Origin: Marinobacter guineae
Lineage (GTDB): Bacteria; Pseudomonadota; Gammaproteobacteria; Pseudomonadales; Oleiphilaceae
Assembly (NCBI RefSeq): GCF_002744735.1
Contig: NZ_KZ319339.1
Span: forward strand, 682,001 to 746,000
Reading direction: 5' to 3'
DNA length: 64,000 bases
The position numbers and the translations under genes are program-made. The notes under the pieces are model-generated. The model did not search any database. It worked only from the letters and a program-made list of their open reading frames with translations, and was not told the DNA's origin. Positions 26,805-35,013 of this stretch are shown here, piece after piece; the stretch's first letter is position 1; every line of letters begins with the position of its first letter.

Positions 26805-29729
26805 TCACATTTCCTGAATATCCAGGCCAAGCTCCTCGGCCCTGGCCCTGTTTTCCGGGCTGGTAACCATGGCAATGCTGGCTTTTTCAGCCACCAGCCA
26901 AGCATTGGCTACCCGTTTGAGATCGTCCAGCGTAACTGCCAGAACACGCTCCCGGAACCGGGCCCTCTGCTCCGGCGTGCGCCCAAACAGCTTGTTGTGG
27001 AACGCATGCCGCGCTGCGCCAGCCGGAGAACGGGGCCGGTCAAGCTGACCAATGACCCCGAGGATGGATTCCTCAAGCTCCTGATATTCGTGATCGGTTT
27101 CCTGTAGCCAGATCAGCGCCTTGTCGAAATCCTCCAGAGTCTCTTCCAGGCGAGGGTCGCGATAGGAGAAGAACCGGAAGGTTCCGTTCACGCTGTCCTG
27201 CCCGGCGCCGCCACCGTAGGCGCCACCCTTCTCACGGATTGCACGGTGCAGGTAGCCGTTACGCAGGAAACCACCGAGCACGGTCAGCGCCGCTGCATCC
27301 GGATGGTCCACTGGCACAGTGCTATAGGCCTTGGCGCAGAAGTTCACTTGCGTAGATGTCAGCCAGGCCTCACGGGTGGTGTAGCTGACTGGCTCGATCT
27401 TCCAGTCAGAGCTGGTGGGCGCCGATGCATCCTGCCAGCAGGATTTGAGGTCGTCGACCATAGCCGGAAGCTGCTCTTCCTCACCAATCAGCAAGAACTC
27501 CCGCTCCTGATTACTGATTTTCTTGTGTAGGGCTGCCAGCTTCTCGCACAGGGACACCAGTTCTTCCGGATCTTTCAGGGCCTGATCCAGCTGCTTGGTG
27601 CCCCGAATACCGGCCAGCCCCCCGAGCCGGAATGACAGCCAGGCACCCGCGCTCATGCCCTGGGACGCCGCGCTCATCGCCAATGCATGACCACTGCCGG
27701 TGACCGCCTGCTCGCGGCGGGCACGGATCTGGGCAATGATCTCCCGAACCCGCTCTTTCTCGTCGAAACGGGCATCGATGTAGACGTCACGGAGCAGCCG
27801 GGTCAATGCACTGCGGTTCCGGGCCAGAGCCTTGCCGTTGAATATGATGTAACCGGACAGATCCTGGACATCGTCGATACGGCCCTTGGCACTGAACGCG
27901 GCGCCTATGCCACCGGATTCCGCGGAAATGCGGTCCTGCATCTGCAGGTAGTCCAGCTCTCCGCAACCCACCTCGGAAATCAGGGCGGTGTAATAAGGCA
28001 CCAGAAGCAGTTCTTCTTCGGTGAGGGCTGGCACCGGCACCACCACCTGCTCATATATCAGCCCATTGGTCCCGCGGGCATAGACCGTTGCCGAAATATC
28101 GCCGTCGTAACGGCCTTCCGGCTCAGGCATTTGCAGTGGTACATCGGACAAGTCAACCTTTGGAAGAATGGAGTCGTCGTCCTTGCGCATCTGCCGCTCT
28201 TCAAGGGCACTGGCCCGCTCGACAATCATCCGGACCTCATCCTCTGTCAGCTCTTCCTTGCGACGGGCCAGAGCCTCCCGGATGGCTTCCTGACGACGGC
28301 TTTCCAGCTTTTCATCCGGGCGCAGGGTCAGCGTCACCCTGTGTGGATTTTCCAGCAGCTTTTTGCGAATCAGACCGGGCACATACCCGGGATCCTGAAT
28401 TTTCTCCCGGAGCGTTGCCAGCACCGGTTCCAGATCGAGCAATTCAACAGGGTCGCCGCCGTGGACCATGGGCGCAATTGCGCTCATGATCAGCTGCAAA
28501 CCATAAGGGGCATGATCGCCAGCGATCTCACGCTGATGCAACTCCAACTGATGCAGGATGGCTTCCAGGCGCTCCTCACTGACACCTTCCTCCACCACCT
28601 GGTGCAGCGTGGCCTCGATCAGTGCTTCCAGATCCTTGTGTTTTTCGGGCTCGCTGCCTTCAATTCCGCACACGAAAGTCATTTCGCGATTGGAATCCTC
28701 CAGGCCACACATGGGCGACGGCGCATGGCCCAGATCGGTGGTTTCCAGGGCCCGCATCAGGGGCGAGGCACTGTTTTCCAGAAGCACCGCGGAAAGCAAT
28801 TGCCCTTCCAGGTTTTCCTTCAGGTCAAAGCTCTGCCCCAAGAGCCAGCCGACAACAATGTGGGTCTTGTTGTCTGTACCCTCGCCTTCATTTACCGCAT
28901 AGCCCTGCTCCACCCGTACCGGCGCAAACATGCGCTTTTCATCACGAACCGGCAGGTCGATGTCGAGCCGGTCGAAGCGTTTTAGCGCCAGCTCCTCGAA
29001 CTTTTCGTGGTGCTCCCGGGCGGGAATATCGCCGTAGGTGGCAAAAATCGCGTTACTGGGATGATAGTGGTGACGATAGAACTTCGTCAGGTCATCGTAA
29101 GTGAGATCGACAATGTGGTCCGGCTCGCCACCGCTGTTGTAATGATAGGTGGTGGTCGGAAAGAGATGACTGCTCAGGTTCTGCCATAACTGGGACGTGG
29201 GCGAACTCATGGCACCCTTCATTTCATTGTAAACAACACCCCGGTAGACCAGATCAGTGGAAGGATCTTCCGGTTTGTCGAACTCCAGGCGGTGGCCTTC
29301 CTGGGCGAAATCCAGCGGATCCAGCTTGGAGAAGAACACACAGTCCAGGTACACCGTCAGCAGGTTGTCAAAATCTTTCCGGTTCATGCTGGCGAAGGGA
29401 TACGCGGTCCAGTCGCTGCTGGTAAAGGCATTCATAAAGGTATTCAGCGACCGCCGGATCATCATAAAGAACGGATCGCGAACCGGAAAACGTTCGCTGC
29501 CACAGAGTGCGGTATGCTCCAGAATATGAGCAACACCGGTCGAATCCATTGGAAAAGTGCGTAGGGCCACGAAGAATACGTTCTCGTCGTTGTCGGCCAC
29601 CAGGTGCAGGTGCCGAGCCCCGGTTTTCTTGTGGCGATACTCCTCAACATCGATATTGAGCGTGTTGATCCGGTGACTGCGAAGCTTCTCAAAGGCCGGA
29701 TGGGTTGCGTTGTCGATCACTGCAGCCAT
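26805..29729 (-). CDS. M16C family zinc metallopeptidase, presequence-protease-like
   Basis: A 974-residue protease of the pitrilysin superfamily in the size class of PreP/Cym1. The inverted zinc motif HxxEH is HILEH in GVAHILEHTALCGS (about residue 68), with the second Glu expected about 75 residues later in the region RGVVYNEMKGAMS. Two M16 halves are joined by the M16C linker region. The C-terminus includes GGAYGGGAGQDSVNGTFRFFSYRDP. No signal peptide is present, so it should act in the cytoplasm on peptides; the substrates are unknown. Confidence 0.9.
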   Translation of the reverse strand: MAAVIDNATHPAFEKLRSHRINTLNIDVEEYRHKKTGARHLHLVADNDENVFFVALRTFPMDSTGVAHILEHTALCGSERFPVRDPFFMMIRRSLNTFMNAFTSSDWTAYPFASMNRKDFDNLLTVYLDCVFFSKLDPLDFAQEGHRLEFDKPEDPSTDLVYRGVVYNEMKGAMSSPTSQLWQNLSSHLFPTTTYHYNSGGEPDHIVDLTYDDLTKFYRHHYHPSNAIFATYGDIPAREHHEKFEELALKRFDRLDIDLPVRDEKRMFAPVRVEQGYAVNEGEGTDNKTHIVVGWLLGQSFDLKENLEGQLLSAVLLENSASPLMRALETTDLGHAPSPMCGLEDSNREMTFVCGIEGSEPEKHKDLEALIEATLHQVVEEGVSEERLEAILHQLELHQREIAGDHAPYGLQLIMSAIAPMVHGGDPVELLDLEPVLATLREKIQDPGYVPGLIRKKLLENPHRVTLTLRPDEKLESRRQEAIREALARRKEELTEDEVRMIVERASALEERQMRKDDDSILPKVDLSDVPLQMPEPEGRYDGDISATVYARGTNGLIYEQVVVPVPALTEEELLLVPYYTALISEVGCGELDYLQMQDRISAESGGIGAAFSAKGRIDDVQDLSGYIIFNGKALARNRSALTRLLRDVYIDARFDEKERVREIIAQIRARREQAVTGSGHALAMSAASQGMSAGAWLSFRLGGLAGIRGTKQLDQALKDPEELVSLCEKLAALHKKISNQEREFLLIGEEEQLPAMVDDLKSCWQDASAPTSSDWKIEPVSYTTREAWLTSTQVNFCAKAYSTVPVDHPDAAALTVLGGFLRNGYLHRAIREKGGAYGGGAGQDSVNGTFRFFSYRDPRLEETLEDFDKALIWLQETDHEYQELEESILGVIGQLDRPRSPAGAARHAFHNKLFGRTPEQRARFRERVLAVTLDDLKRVANAWLVAEKASIAMVTSPENRARAEELGLDIQEM

Positions 29730-29829
29730 TCAAACTATCCTGTCTTTAAACAATTGGAGAATTGTAGGGTAACACGTAGTATCGATTATCATGCATCTCT
29801 CCCGTAGCGATAAGGTACCCCGCTAATCC

Positions 29830-30291
29830 ATGACAACACCTGCACCTAAAACCAAGGCTGTTGATGCCCCCGAAGTCGCCGCCTACTGGGTCGAACGACG
29901 CCGTTATCTCGACCGCATACGGAAAGTTCCAGAAATCAGACAGCGGTTCTGGCGGGAAGTTGCCATCTACCTGCTCCGCCGGCTGCTCTGGTCATTCGGA
30001 TTTTTCCCGGTATTCCTGGCCTTCTGGATTCCGTTCGTGATGGCCAGCTTCAACCCTGTTGTCATGGCATCCGATCTGATTCCGCTGCTGGAGGAGTTCG
30101 TCAATTCCAACCCGGAAGTACAGGCAACCACCATCAGCACCCTTTTGATTGCCTGGGCATCGATCGGATTCTTCTTCCTGGTGTTTGATTTTGTGCTTAC
30201 TCCGTTTACGTCGCCTTATGAATATGAAGCCGATGTGTACATGAGATCATGGGAACAGCTCAACCATGATCAGCTTCCGGATAAAGTGTGA
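29830..30291 (+). CDS. Small membrane protein of unknown function
   Basis: A 153-residue protein I do not recognise. A charged N-terminal region (about 1-45, with EVAAYWVERRRYLDRIRKV) precedes two hydrophobic segments (about 56-75, FGFFPVFLAFWIPFVMAS, and about 100-122, STLLIAWASIGFFFLVFDF). Between them lies an acidic stretch of about 25 residues. The C-terminus is soluble. It is divergent from the M16 peptidase gene and precedes the PEGA-MORN gene by about 115 bp; no ribosome binding site is obvious. Confidence 0.65.
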   Translation: MTTPAPKTKAVDAPEVAAYWVERRRYLDRIRKVPEIRQRFWREVAIYLLRRLLWSFGFFPVFLAFWIPFVMASFNPVVMASDLIPLLEEFVNSNPEVQATTISTLLIAWASIGFFFLVFDFVLTPFTSPYEYEADVYMRSWEQLNHDQLPDKV

Positions 30292-30405
30292 TTTGGCCTG
30301 CATTCTCGTTAACTCCAGACACTTTCTGTTACATAACGTTGCGCTCACTGGTTAAGATGAAGCGGTAGACAGAATTCCGAGAATGCAGGATTAAGAGGTT
30401 CCGCC

Positions 30406-31725
30406 ATGGTCGATTTCAGACCACTTCTGTTCATCAACGCCCTTGCACTTATGTTGCTGGTCACCGCCGGATTCGCATCGGTCCGGAGCGAGCTGCAGAT
30501 GACAGAAACCTTCGAACCACCCACCGTAGACCAAGTCGTTGCCGCCGAAGCTGTCTCAGCGGTCGAGCAGTCAGCTCCTGCCTTGGTTGAGCCGGAATAC
30601 TCAAGTTCAGTGCAAACCCGCACAGAAGACCGCCAGCCCAATGTCGATACCACCCCGTTTACCGTGCCCCCCATGCTGGAAGAGCCCACGGTTCTGGCGG
30701 TCGCCGAACCACCCTCGGCAATGACGACCCGCACCTACGACGCTCCGGAGGTGCAAAAGCAAGATCGCACCAAATCCGGGAAACAACCACCAACCACAGG
30801 CACACTGGTGCTTCGCTCAAACGTTGTGGGTGATCAGGTTACGATCAATGGTAAGGAATACGGCGCAACCCGCCTCGACCTTGAACTGGAACCGGGCCGG
30901 TACGATGTCACCATCAGCAAGACCGGCTTTAAGCCCTGGAGACAGTCCATTGCCCTTGAAGCCGGGAACGAGATGACGTTGGTCGGCAAGCTGAAAGCCT
31001 ACACCACAGTTAATTACCGCAACGGCAACTGGATCGGTGGCGTGCGCACCGGCGACGGCAGATACGAAGACTCAGATGGCCTGCGCTATGAAGGGCATTT
31101 CGTGAATGGCGAGTTTGATGGTCAGGGCATCGCCTGGTACCCCAATGGCAGCCGGTATGAAGGCGAATGGTCTGGCGGCAAACGTCACGGCGAAGGCGTA
31201 TGGCGCAGCGCCGACGGCGCCCGCTACTCTGGGGATTTCAGGGACAATCAGTTTAATGGCAAAGGCACACTGACACTGGCTGACGGGAATATCCTTACCG
31301 GCCACTGGCAACAGGGCCAACTCAATGGCCACGGCTCACTGACCACCGCTGACGGCATCCTATATGTCGGCGGGTTCCGTAACGATGAATTCCATGGCTC
31401 GGGCACCCTTACCTACCCGGACGGACGCCATTATGAGGGTGAATTTTCCAACGGGACCTTCCACGGTACCGGCTCCGAGGTCTTTGCCAATGGCAAGAAA
31501 TACGAAGGCCAGTACATCGAAGGAAAATTTCACGGCAATGGGCTGTTAAAGAACCCCAACGGCAGCTCCATTGAAGCCACTTTCCGTCATGGCGAGCCCT
31601 ACGGACAGGTTCGCCTGACCACGGCGGCTGGGGAAGTATTCACTGCCCGAACAACTGAACCCGGTGTCTGTTATCGGGACAAGAGCTACCGGGCCACCGA
31701 ATGCCCGAAACTGGAAGGCTGGTAA
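30406..31725 (+). CDS. PEGA domain and MORN repeat envelope protein
   Basis: A 439-residue protein of unusual architecture. An N-terminal membrane segment or uncleaved signal (about 6-24, PLLFINALALMLLVTAGFA) is followed by a low-complexity linker, a PEGA domain (about 130-200, with GDQVTINGKEYGATRLDLEL and YDVTISKTGFKPW) and seven consecutive 23-residue MORN repeats plus a partial eighth (about 223-395). Examples are YEGEWSGGKRHGEGVW and YEGEFSNGTFHGTGS. PEGA domains are usually surface-exposed or periplasmic; MORN repeats form beta-hairpin rods that bind lipids or proteins. The topology suggests a periplasmic, inner-membrane-anchored rod. The next gene, 52 bp on, is a membrane-anchored response regulator. 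Confidence 0.82.
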   Translation: MVDFRPLLFINALALMLLVTAGFASVRSELQMTETFEPPTVDQVVAAEAVSAVEQSAPALVEPEYSSSVQTRTEDRQPNVDTTPFTVPPMLEEPTVLAVAEPPSAMTTRTYDAPEVQKQDRTKSGKQPPTTGTLVLRSNVVGDQVTINGKEYGATRLDLELEPGRYDVTISKTGFKPWRQSIALEAGNEMTLVGKLKAYTTVNYRNGNWIGGVRTGDGRYEDSDGLRYEGHFVNGEFDGQGIAWYPNGSRYEGEWSGGKRHGEGVWRSADGARYSGDFRDNQFNGKGTLTLADGNILTGHWQQGQLNGHGSLTTADGILYVGGFRNDEFHGSGTLTYPDGRHYEGEFSNGTFHGTGSEVFANGKKYEGQYIEGKFHGNGLLKNPNGSSIEATFRHGEPYGQVRLTTAAGEVFTARTTEPGVCYRDKSYRATECPKLEGW

Positions 31726-31777
31726 TCACGTCGGCCCGATAACAAATGCGTTTGCAGTAAACGATTGAGGTAGTGAC

Positions 31778-32869
31778 ATGGCGATCAAGAACGCTCTGCT
31801 GGTAGACGACTCCAAAGTGGCACGATTTGCCCTGAGTAAACTGCTGGAAAGTCGTGACATGGAAGTCAACATGGCTGGTTCGGCCGAAGAAGCCCTGGAT
31901 TTCCTGACTAGTCATGGCCGCCCGGATGTCATTTTCATGGATCACCTGATGCCGGGTATGAACGGCGTGGAGGCCACCAAGGCCATCAAGGGCAACCCCG
32001 AGACAGCGGGCATTCCGATCATCATGTGTACGTCCAAGAAATCCTCGTCCTTCATGGAGGAGGCAAAGACCTTTGGCGTTTACAACATCCTGACCAAGCC
32101 GCCCCAGCCCGATGGCCTCAGTCAGGTTCTGGCCCAGCTGGCCAGCGATGTCACCAAGGGTACACTGCCAGAGCCACCCACCGAGGACACAACCCAGGCC
32201 GGGGAAGACGACCTGCTAAACGTGCCTGCAAATGCCTCAGTTGAGCTCTCGCCGAAAACCGGGGAATCCGAACGCCGGGGCAGTGCCCAGGCCAATGTTG
32301 TTCCGCTAACCAGCGACCTCATTGAGCAGATTGCCCGCTCTGCTGTTAAAACCCATATCAACAACCGGCTGCATGAGCTGCTCAGCTCCCTGTTTGATGA
32401 GCAATTTGACCATCTCAAGCGGGCGCTGGACGAATCCCGCAGCAAACAGGAGGCGGCGATTGAGGAGCGCCTCAATGCCGTTTCCGAAATGGTCGAGGAA
32501 CGTACGAAAAATCTGCGGGATGACGTTGCCGCTGAGGTCAATCTGAACCTGGGCAGCGAGTTTGCGGTGCTGAAAAAGGAGCTGAAAAAGAATTCAGGAT
32601 TTACCAGCGAGCACATGGCGGAACTGAAGGATCACATTACCAGCGTCCAGACCATTGATACGGAGTTCTGGCAAACACTGCAGTCAGAGGCGATTCAGCA
32701 GGCCCACGAGATTTCCCGGGAAACCGCGGAAGACATTGCCCAGCGCACGATTGATCTGTTCGTTGCCCAACAGCGGTCAGCGTCGTCCCGGGTATATACC
32801 ATGGGGCTTGCCCTCAGCCTCGGTATCTTCAGCGTCGGGATTGCCTGGCTGTCCGGTCTGTTTGGCTGA
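31778..32869 (+). CDS. Response regulator with coiled coil and C-terminal membrane anchor
   Basis: A 363-residue protein. The receiver domain (1-125) has the acidic pocket LLVDDS (Asp10, Asp11), phosphoacceptor Asp55 in FMDHLMPGM, Thr in [10 protein letters not shown] and Lys in NILTKPPQ, so it should be phosphorylatable. A linker of about 60 residues leads into a long charged helical region (about 185-335) rich in heptad-like Leu/Glu patterns. It ends with a hydrophobic helix ([19 protein letters not shown]) only a few residues from the C-terminus. No DNA-binding or enzymatic output domain is present. The arrangement suggests a tail-anchored signalling protein at the inner membrane. Its partner kinase is not in the window. 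Confidence 0.82.
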   Translation: MAIKNALLVDDSKVARFALSKLLESRDMEVNMAGSAEEALDFLTSHGRPDVIFMDHLMPGMNGVEATKAIKGNPETAGIPIIMCTSKKSSSFMEEAKTFGVYNILTKPPQPDGLSQVLAQLASDVTKGTLPEPPTEDTTQAGEDDLLNVPANASVELSPKTGESERRGSAQANVVPLTSDLIEQIARSAVKTHINNRLHELLSSLFDEQFDHLKRALDESRSKQEAAIEERLNAVSEMVEERTKNLRDDVAAEVNLNLGSEFAVLKKELKKNSGFTSEHMAELKDHITSVQTIDTEFWQTLQSEAIQQAHEISRETAEDIAQRTIDLFVAQQRSASSRVYTMGLALSLGIFSVGIAWLSGLFG

Positions 32870-33440
32870 GTAGCCTTCTGATTCTGTGCCAGTCTGCCGG
32901 GGTGTCGACATCCTCGTGAACCCCCGGGATGTCCACCCGGGTGGCTCTCACCTCGGCCAGCAGGCGGCTGGCTCCACGATCCCCTTCAAGATCCAGTACC
33001 AGGGGCCACAACCAGCGAGGCAGATAGGCTGGAACACCTGGCCGCTCGCCGTAATCCGCTGCGATAGGTTGCTCAGGAACATAGCGCGCGGCATCCCCGA
33101 ACGCCTTCAGGGCATTCAGGTCTAGCAGTGGCTGATCTGCCAGTAGCACAAATACTCCTTTTACTGTCGGCCCCAGACTATGGATTCCGGCAGCCAGTGA
33201 TGCCGACAATCCCTGATGCCAGTCCGGCGCTTTCAGCCATAGTGAAGGTTGGCTGTGGCAACGAAAGCGGATCAAAGGGTACCAGGCGCCGCACACCACC
33301 CGGACATCACGGCTCAATAGCCGGCCCTGGTCAATGGCAGCGTCCAGCAGGATTTTTTTGTCCTCACCGCCACCGACGCCGAGGGGCAGCAGCGCCTTGG
33401 GCCGACCAAGCCGGGTTGATGCACCGGCAGCCAGTATCAG
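32829..33440 (-). CDS. MobA/MocA-like nucleotidyltransferase; start codon irregular
   Basis: The frame encodes [20 protein letters not shown], the nucleotide-binding signature of molybdopterin cytidylyl/guanylyltransferases, followed later by [12 protein letters not shown] and GDRGASRLL. Together these indicate an NTP transferase of the MocA (CTP:molybdopterin) type, about 200 residues. The frame is open up to a TAA at 33507-33509, but no ATG, GTG or TTG occurs before the signature. The first TTG (33317) would delete it. The best candidate is a CTG at 33440, nine bases after AGGAA; AUC or AUA further up are alternatives. The 3' end overlaps the response regulator gene by 41 bp. Confidence 0.65.
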   Translation of the reverse strand: MILAAGASTRLGRPKALLPLGVGGGEDKKILLDAAIDQGRLLSRDVRVVCGAWYPLIRFRCHSQPSLWLKAPDWHQGLSASLAAGIHSLGPTVKGVFVLLADQPLLDLNALKAFGDAARYVPEQPIAADYGERPGVPAYLPRWLWPLVLDLEGDRGASRLLAEVRATRVDIPGVHEDVDTPADWHRIRRLLSQTDRTARQSRR

Positions 33441-33596
33441 TGCCGGAAATTCCTGATCGTTGATCTGTTTGCGGAAGTTTATGATGTTCTGCCCGATAGC
33501 GAGAAGTTATGGTGCCTGGCAATCAGCCAGACTGCTGTACCCGGGGATTTTTGCTAGAATTCGCTCATCAATCAACCATACCCGCCCGGAAATTTG

Positions 33597-34448
33597 ATGA
33601 ACCATCTGTTTGTAGACAACCTGACCGTTATTGATTTCGCATATCTGGACCCGACAAGGGGGCTGGTAGGCGAAAGCTGGATTGCGGATGTGGTGCTTGG
33701 CGGGGAGCTGGATGACCAGGGCATGGTGTTCGATTTCAGTAACGTGAAACGTACCATCAAACGGGTGATTGATGAGCGTGTCGATCACCGCCTGGTGATA
33801 CCCCGGGGCTTCCAGGGCCTGTCCTGGAGCGAAGAACAGCCGGACACGTTCACCTGGGCGCTGACGGATGGCAGCCAGATTGTTCACCGCTCCCCCGATG
33901 AAGCCATCGTCTGGCTGTCGGCGGAACGAGTAGTACCTTCTGCTGTGGCTGCCCTGTTGGAACAGGAGATCAAGGCGGTGCTTCCGGCGAACGTAACCTC
34001 AGTGGAGATCCATCTTCGGGAAGAGGAAATCGACGGCGCCTACTACCACTACGTGCATGGCCTGAAGAAGCATCTTGGTAACTGCCAGCGCATCGCCCAT
34101 GGCCATCGCTCCCCGATTCGCATTGATCGCAACCGGCACCGTGATTATGACCTCGAGCGGCGATGGGCGAAGCTCTGGCGGGATATTTACGTGGGCTCAG
34201 AGGAAGATGTGGTGCGCCGCCATGTGGGAGATGACGGGGTTCGGTACGTGACCTTCGAGTATGAGGCCAATCAGGGGGAGTTTGCGCTGACGCTGCCGGA
34301 GGAGCGGGTTTACATGCTGGATACCGATACCACGGTTGAGCTGATTGCTGCACATATTGCCGACAAGCTCAAGGTGGAGTTTGCTGCCGATGCTATTCGG
34401 GTCAAGGCTTATGAGGGTGTGGGCAAGGGGGCTATCGCTTCACGGTGA
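33597..34448 (+). CDS. Two-domain 6-pyruvoyl-tetrahydropterin synthase-like protein
   Basis: A 283-residue protein of the PTPS/QueD superfamily with two tandem domains. The first (about 1-110) has the GELDDQGMVFDFSNVKRTI segment that matches the family's xDxxGMVxDF region, but no His triad. The second (about 125-270) has YYHYVHGLKKHLGNCQRIAH followed by GHRS, which resembles the zinc-binding His set and the Cys of PTPS enzymes. It is usually annotated as 6-carboxytetrahydropterin synthase, but it differs clearly from QueD, and its reaction is unknown. The ATG at 33597 is preferred over the TTG just before it. Confidence 0.75.
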   Translation: MNHLFVDNLTVIDFAYLDPTRGLVGESWIADVVLGGELDDQGMVFDFSNVKRTIKRVIDERVDHRLVIPRGFQGLSWSEEQPDTFTWALTDGSQIVHRSPDEAIVWLSAERVVPSAVAALLEQEIKAVLPANVTSVEIHLREEEIDGAYYHYVHGLKKHLGNCQRIAHGHRSPIRIDRNRHRDYDLERRWAKLWRDIYVGSEEDVVRRHVGDDGVRYVTFEYEANQGEFALTLPEERVYMLDTDTTVELIAAHIADKLKVEFAADAIRVKAYEGVGKGAIASR

Positions 34449-34483
34449 GCCCAGAGCCGCTGAGCCCGCTCACCCCGGAGGAC

Positions 34484-34590
34484 GCGATCAGTGTGGCACC
34501 GTTCCAAAACACGCCGTGAACCCATCCCTGGGGGCTTGGTGTTGCCATCCATGGCAACACACAGTTTTGGAACGGTGCCACACTGATCGC
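34484..34590. repeat. 27-bp inverted repeat enclosing a second palindrome
   Basis: The left arm 34484-34510 is the exact complement of the right arm 34564-34590 (27 bp; the arm begins GCGATCAGTGTGGCACC). The 53-bp interior contains a second perfect palindrome, GTGTTGCCAT (34539-34548) with ATGGCAACAC (34551-34560). No target-site duplication is visible and no T run follows. It lies between the convergent 3' ends of the pterin-synthase-like gene and the tRNA operon. Confidence 0.85.
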
Positions 34591-34635
34591 CCGCAAGCTA
34601 CTGTGAGGGCTTTTCCAAAGAGATTCTGGAACTCA

Positions 34636-34662
34636 GGGTCAGATGAAATTTTCGTCTGACCC
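34636..34662. repeat. REP-like palindrome, copy 2
   Basis: GGGTCAGATGA (34636-34646) pairs with TCGTCTGACCC (34652-34662) with one G:T wobble. It is the same element as at 26761-26788 and again lies between convergent transcription units. About 45 bp separate it from the larger inverted repeat. Confidence 0.75.
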
Positions 34663-34675
34663 CAAAATCAGACAC

Positions 34676-34703
34676 AAAAAAACCGCCCGAAGGCGGTTTT
34701 TTT
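34676..34703 (-). terminator. intrinsic terminator of the tRNA operon
   Basis: CCGCC-CGAA-GGCGG is flanked by A7 and T7 on the plus strand, so it works in both directions. On the minus strand it follows tRNA-Glu by about 36 bp. Confidence 0.9.
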
Positions 34704-34739
34704 GATGGCTTTCCGGTGGACTAAACCGTTAAGCCGTAT

Positions 34740-34815
34740 TGGCGTCCCCTAGGGGGTTCGAACCCCTGTTGCCGCCGTGAAAGGGCGGAGTCCTAGGCCA
34801 CTAGACGAAGGGGAC
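34740..34815 (-). tRNA. tRNA-Glu (anticodon UUC)
   Basis: A 76-nt gene with acceptor GTCCCCT/AGGGGAC, anticodon loop CCTTTCACG giving TTC, T-loop TTCGAAC, and an encoded CCA end. It closely matches bacterial tRNA-Glu. It follows tRNA-Ala after 7 bp in one transcript. Confidence 0.97.
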
Positions 34816-34822
34816 TAGAAAT

Positions 34823-34898
34823 TGGTGGAGCCAAGCGGGATCGAACCGCTGACCTCAACACTGCCAGTGTTGCGCTCTCCCAGCTGAGCTATGGCCCC
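34823..34898 (-). tRNA. tRNA-Ala (anticodon GGC)
   Basis: A 76-nt gene starting GGGGCCATAGCTCAGCTGGG, with anticodon loop CTGGCAG giving GGC, T-loop TTCGATC and an encoded CCA end. The acceptor stem GGGGCCA pairs with TGGCTCC, with G:T wobble. It is the first gene of the two-tRNA operon. Confidence 0.97.
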
Positions 34899-34911
34899 TC
34901 AACGGCTGCGT

Positions 34912-34940
34912 ATATTAAGGATCCGCCCTATGGGCGTCAA
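34912..34940 (-). promoter_or_regulatory. sigma-70 promoter of the tRNA operon
   Basis: On the minus strand TTGACG (34940-34935) and TAATAT (34917-34912) are separated by exactly 17 bp. The start would lie just upstream of tRNA-Ala. Confidence 0.85.
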
Positions 34941-35013
34941 CCTTTTGAACATCTTTTTTTCAGTTTTCTGAACATCCCTGTCCTGGCCGTCTATAAATTC
35001 ACCAAAGCGGTTA

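Noticed and set aside
27687..28985. 432-residue plus-strand frame opposite the M16 peptidase gene
   Set aside because: Shadow of the metallopeptidase frame, without motifs or ribosome binding site.
34484..34590. Integron attC site
   Set aside because: The expected GTTRRRY and RYYYAAC core sites are not at the arm ends, the arms are perfectly paired without the extrahelical bases of attC, and no integrase or cassette gene is nearby.
34484..34590. Intrinsic terminator
   Set aside because: No T run follows the inverted repeat on either strand; a proper terminator lies at 34676-34703.
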